The notes under the pieces were generated by a model. That model saw only the letters and a list, made by a program, of their open reading frames with translations. It was not told the origin of the DNA and made no database searches. A stretch of 5,995 nucleotides of DNA, taken from positions 1-5,995 of the forward strand of contig RZZF01000119.1 of NCBI GenBank assembly GCA_009929975.1, read 5' to 3'. The position numbers and the translations under genes were made by a program. The stretch comes from Clostridia bacterium. Its GTDB lineage: Bacteria > Bacillota > Clostridia > Saccharofermentanales > UBA5734. Below are positions 5,916 to 5,995 of the stretch, piece by piece. Each line of letters starts with the position of its first letter. Within the stretch, counting starts at the first letter, position 1.

Positions 5916-5944
5916 ATTATAGTCTCAGCATCATCCCGCGTCAA
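5916..5944 (-). promoter_or_regulatory. Sigma-A promoter of rho
   Basis: The -35 hexamer TTGACG (5944-5939, five of six consensus bases) and a perfect -10 hexamer TATAAT (5921-5916) are 17 nt apart. Start of transcription is expected near 5909. It shows that rho begins its own transcription unit. The 51 nt beyond it (5945-5995) show no recognisable gene. Confidence 0.8.
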
Positions 5945-5995
5945 GCCGGAACGTCCAATCCGGTCGGCGTTTTCGCGTTTTTCCGTATCATTTTT

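Noticed and set aside
5946..5995. Plus-strand hairpin CCGGA/TCCGG (5946-5963) followed by T-runs, resembling a terminator
   Set aside because: The T-runs lie on the plus-strand side, where no gene is transcribed towards it in this window; the nearest T-run is separated from the stem by several G/C bases. It may serve an unseen gene beyond the edge, but there is no support here.
1..5995. Mobile elements, CRISPR, tRNA, rRNA or a defence system
   Set aside because: No transposase or integrase motifs, terminal repeats, repeat-spacer pattern or RNA gene signatures were seen; all intervals are explained by housekeeping genes and short regulatory gaps.

Overview
The window is a housekeeping segment of a bacterial chromosome in which every recognisable gene lies on the minus strand. 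Read in the direction of transcription, from high to low coordinates, the order is: promoter and leader, rho (transcription termination factor), promoter and leader, rpmE (ribosomal protein bL31), an intrinsic terminator, a DUF1385 (YqhQ-like) membrane protein, prmC (release-factor glutamine methyltransferase), a DUF951 small protein, a DUF1836 protein, and the first 70 codons of prfA (release factor 1), cut by the window edge. No mobile element, CRISPR array, rRNA or tRNA was seen.

Organism: the order rho-rpmE-DUF1385-prmC-prfA, together with DUF951 and DUF1836 (both essentially Bacillota families), points to a Bacillota bacterium, most likely of the Clostridia/Erysipelotrichia type, with fairly balanced base composition. 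Extended Shine-Dalgarno sequences (GAGGTGAT before both rho and rpmE, GGGGTGAT before the DUF951 gene) and two near-perfect sigma-A promoters fit this. I cannot name a genus.

Layout: 5767-5995 is non-coding and holds the rho promoter and a leader of about 140 nt. 3466-5766 is rho, which has a conserved C-terminal motor but about 330 extra residues of low-complexity, probably disordered sequence near the N terminus. 3272-3465 holds the 3' end of the rho transcript, a consensus promoter and an 80-nt structured leader for rpmE (3071-3271). An intrinsic terminator with a GAAA tetraloop (3033-3060) follows rpmE. From 2984 down to 1 the genes are tightly packed: DUF1385/prmC overlap as TAATG, DUF1836/prfA overlap as ATGA, and the gaps are 39 nt (prmC to DUF951) and 25 nt (DUF951 to DUF1836).

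How the genes fit together: the segment is devoted to ending transcription (Rho) and ending translation (RF1 and PrmC, which methylates the GGQ glutamine of RF1), plus one ribosomal protein. The DUF951 and DUF1836 genes between the enzyme (PrmC) and its substrate (RF1) are poorly characterised. I see no evidence of a new defence or mobile system. The features most worth a second look are the enlarged disordered Rho with an AT-hook-like motif, the two leaders, and the DUF951-DUF1836 insertion in the prmC-prfA unit.
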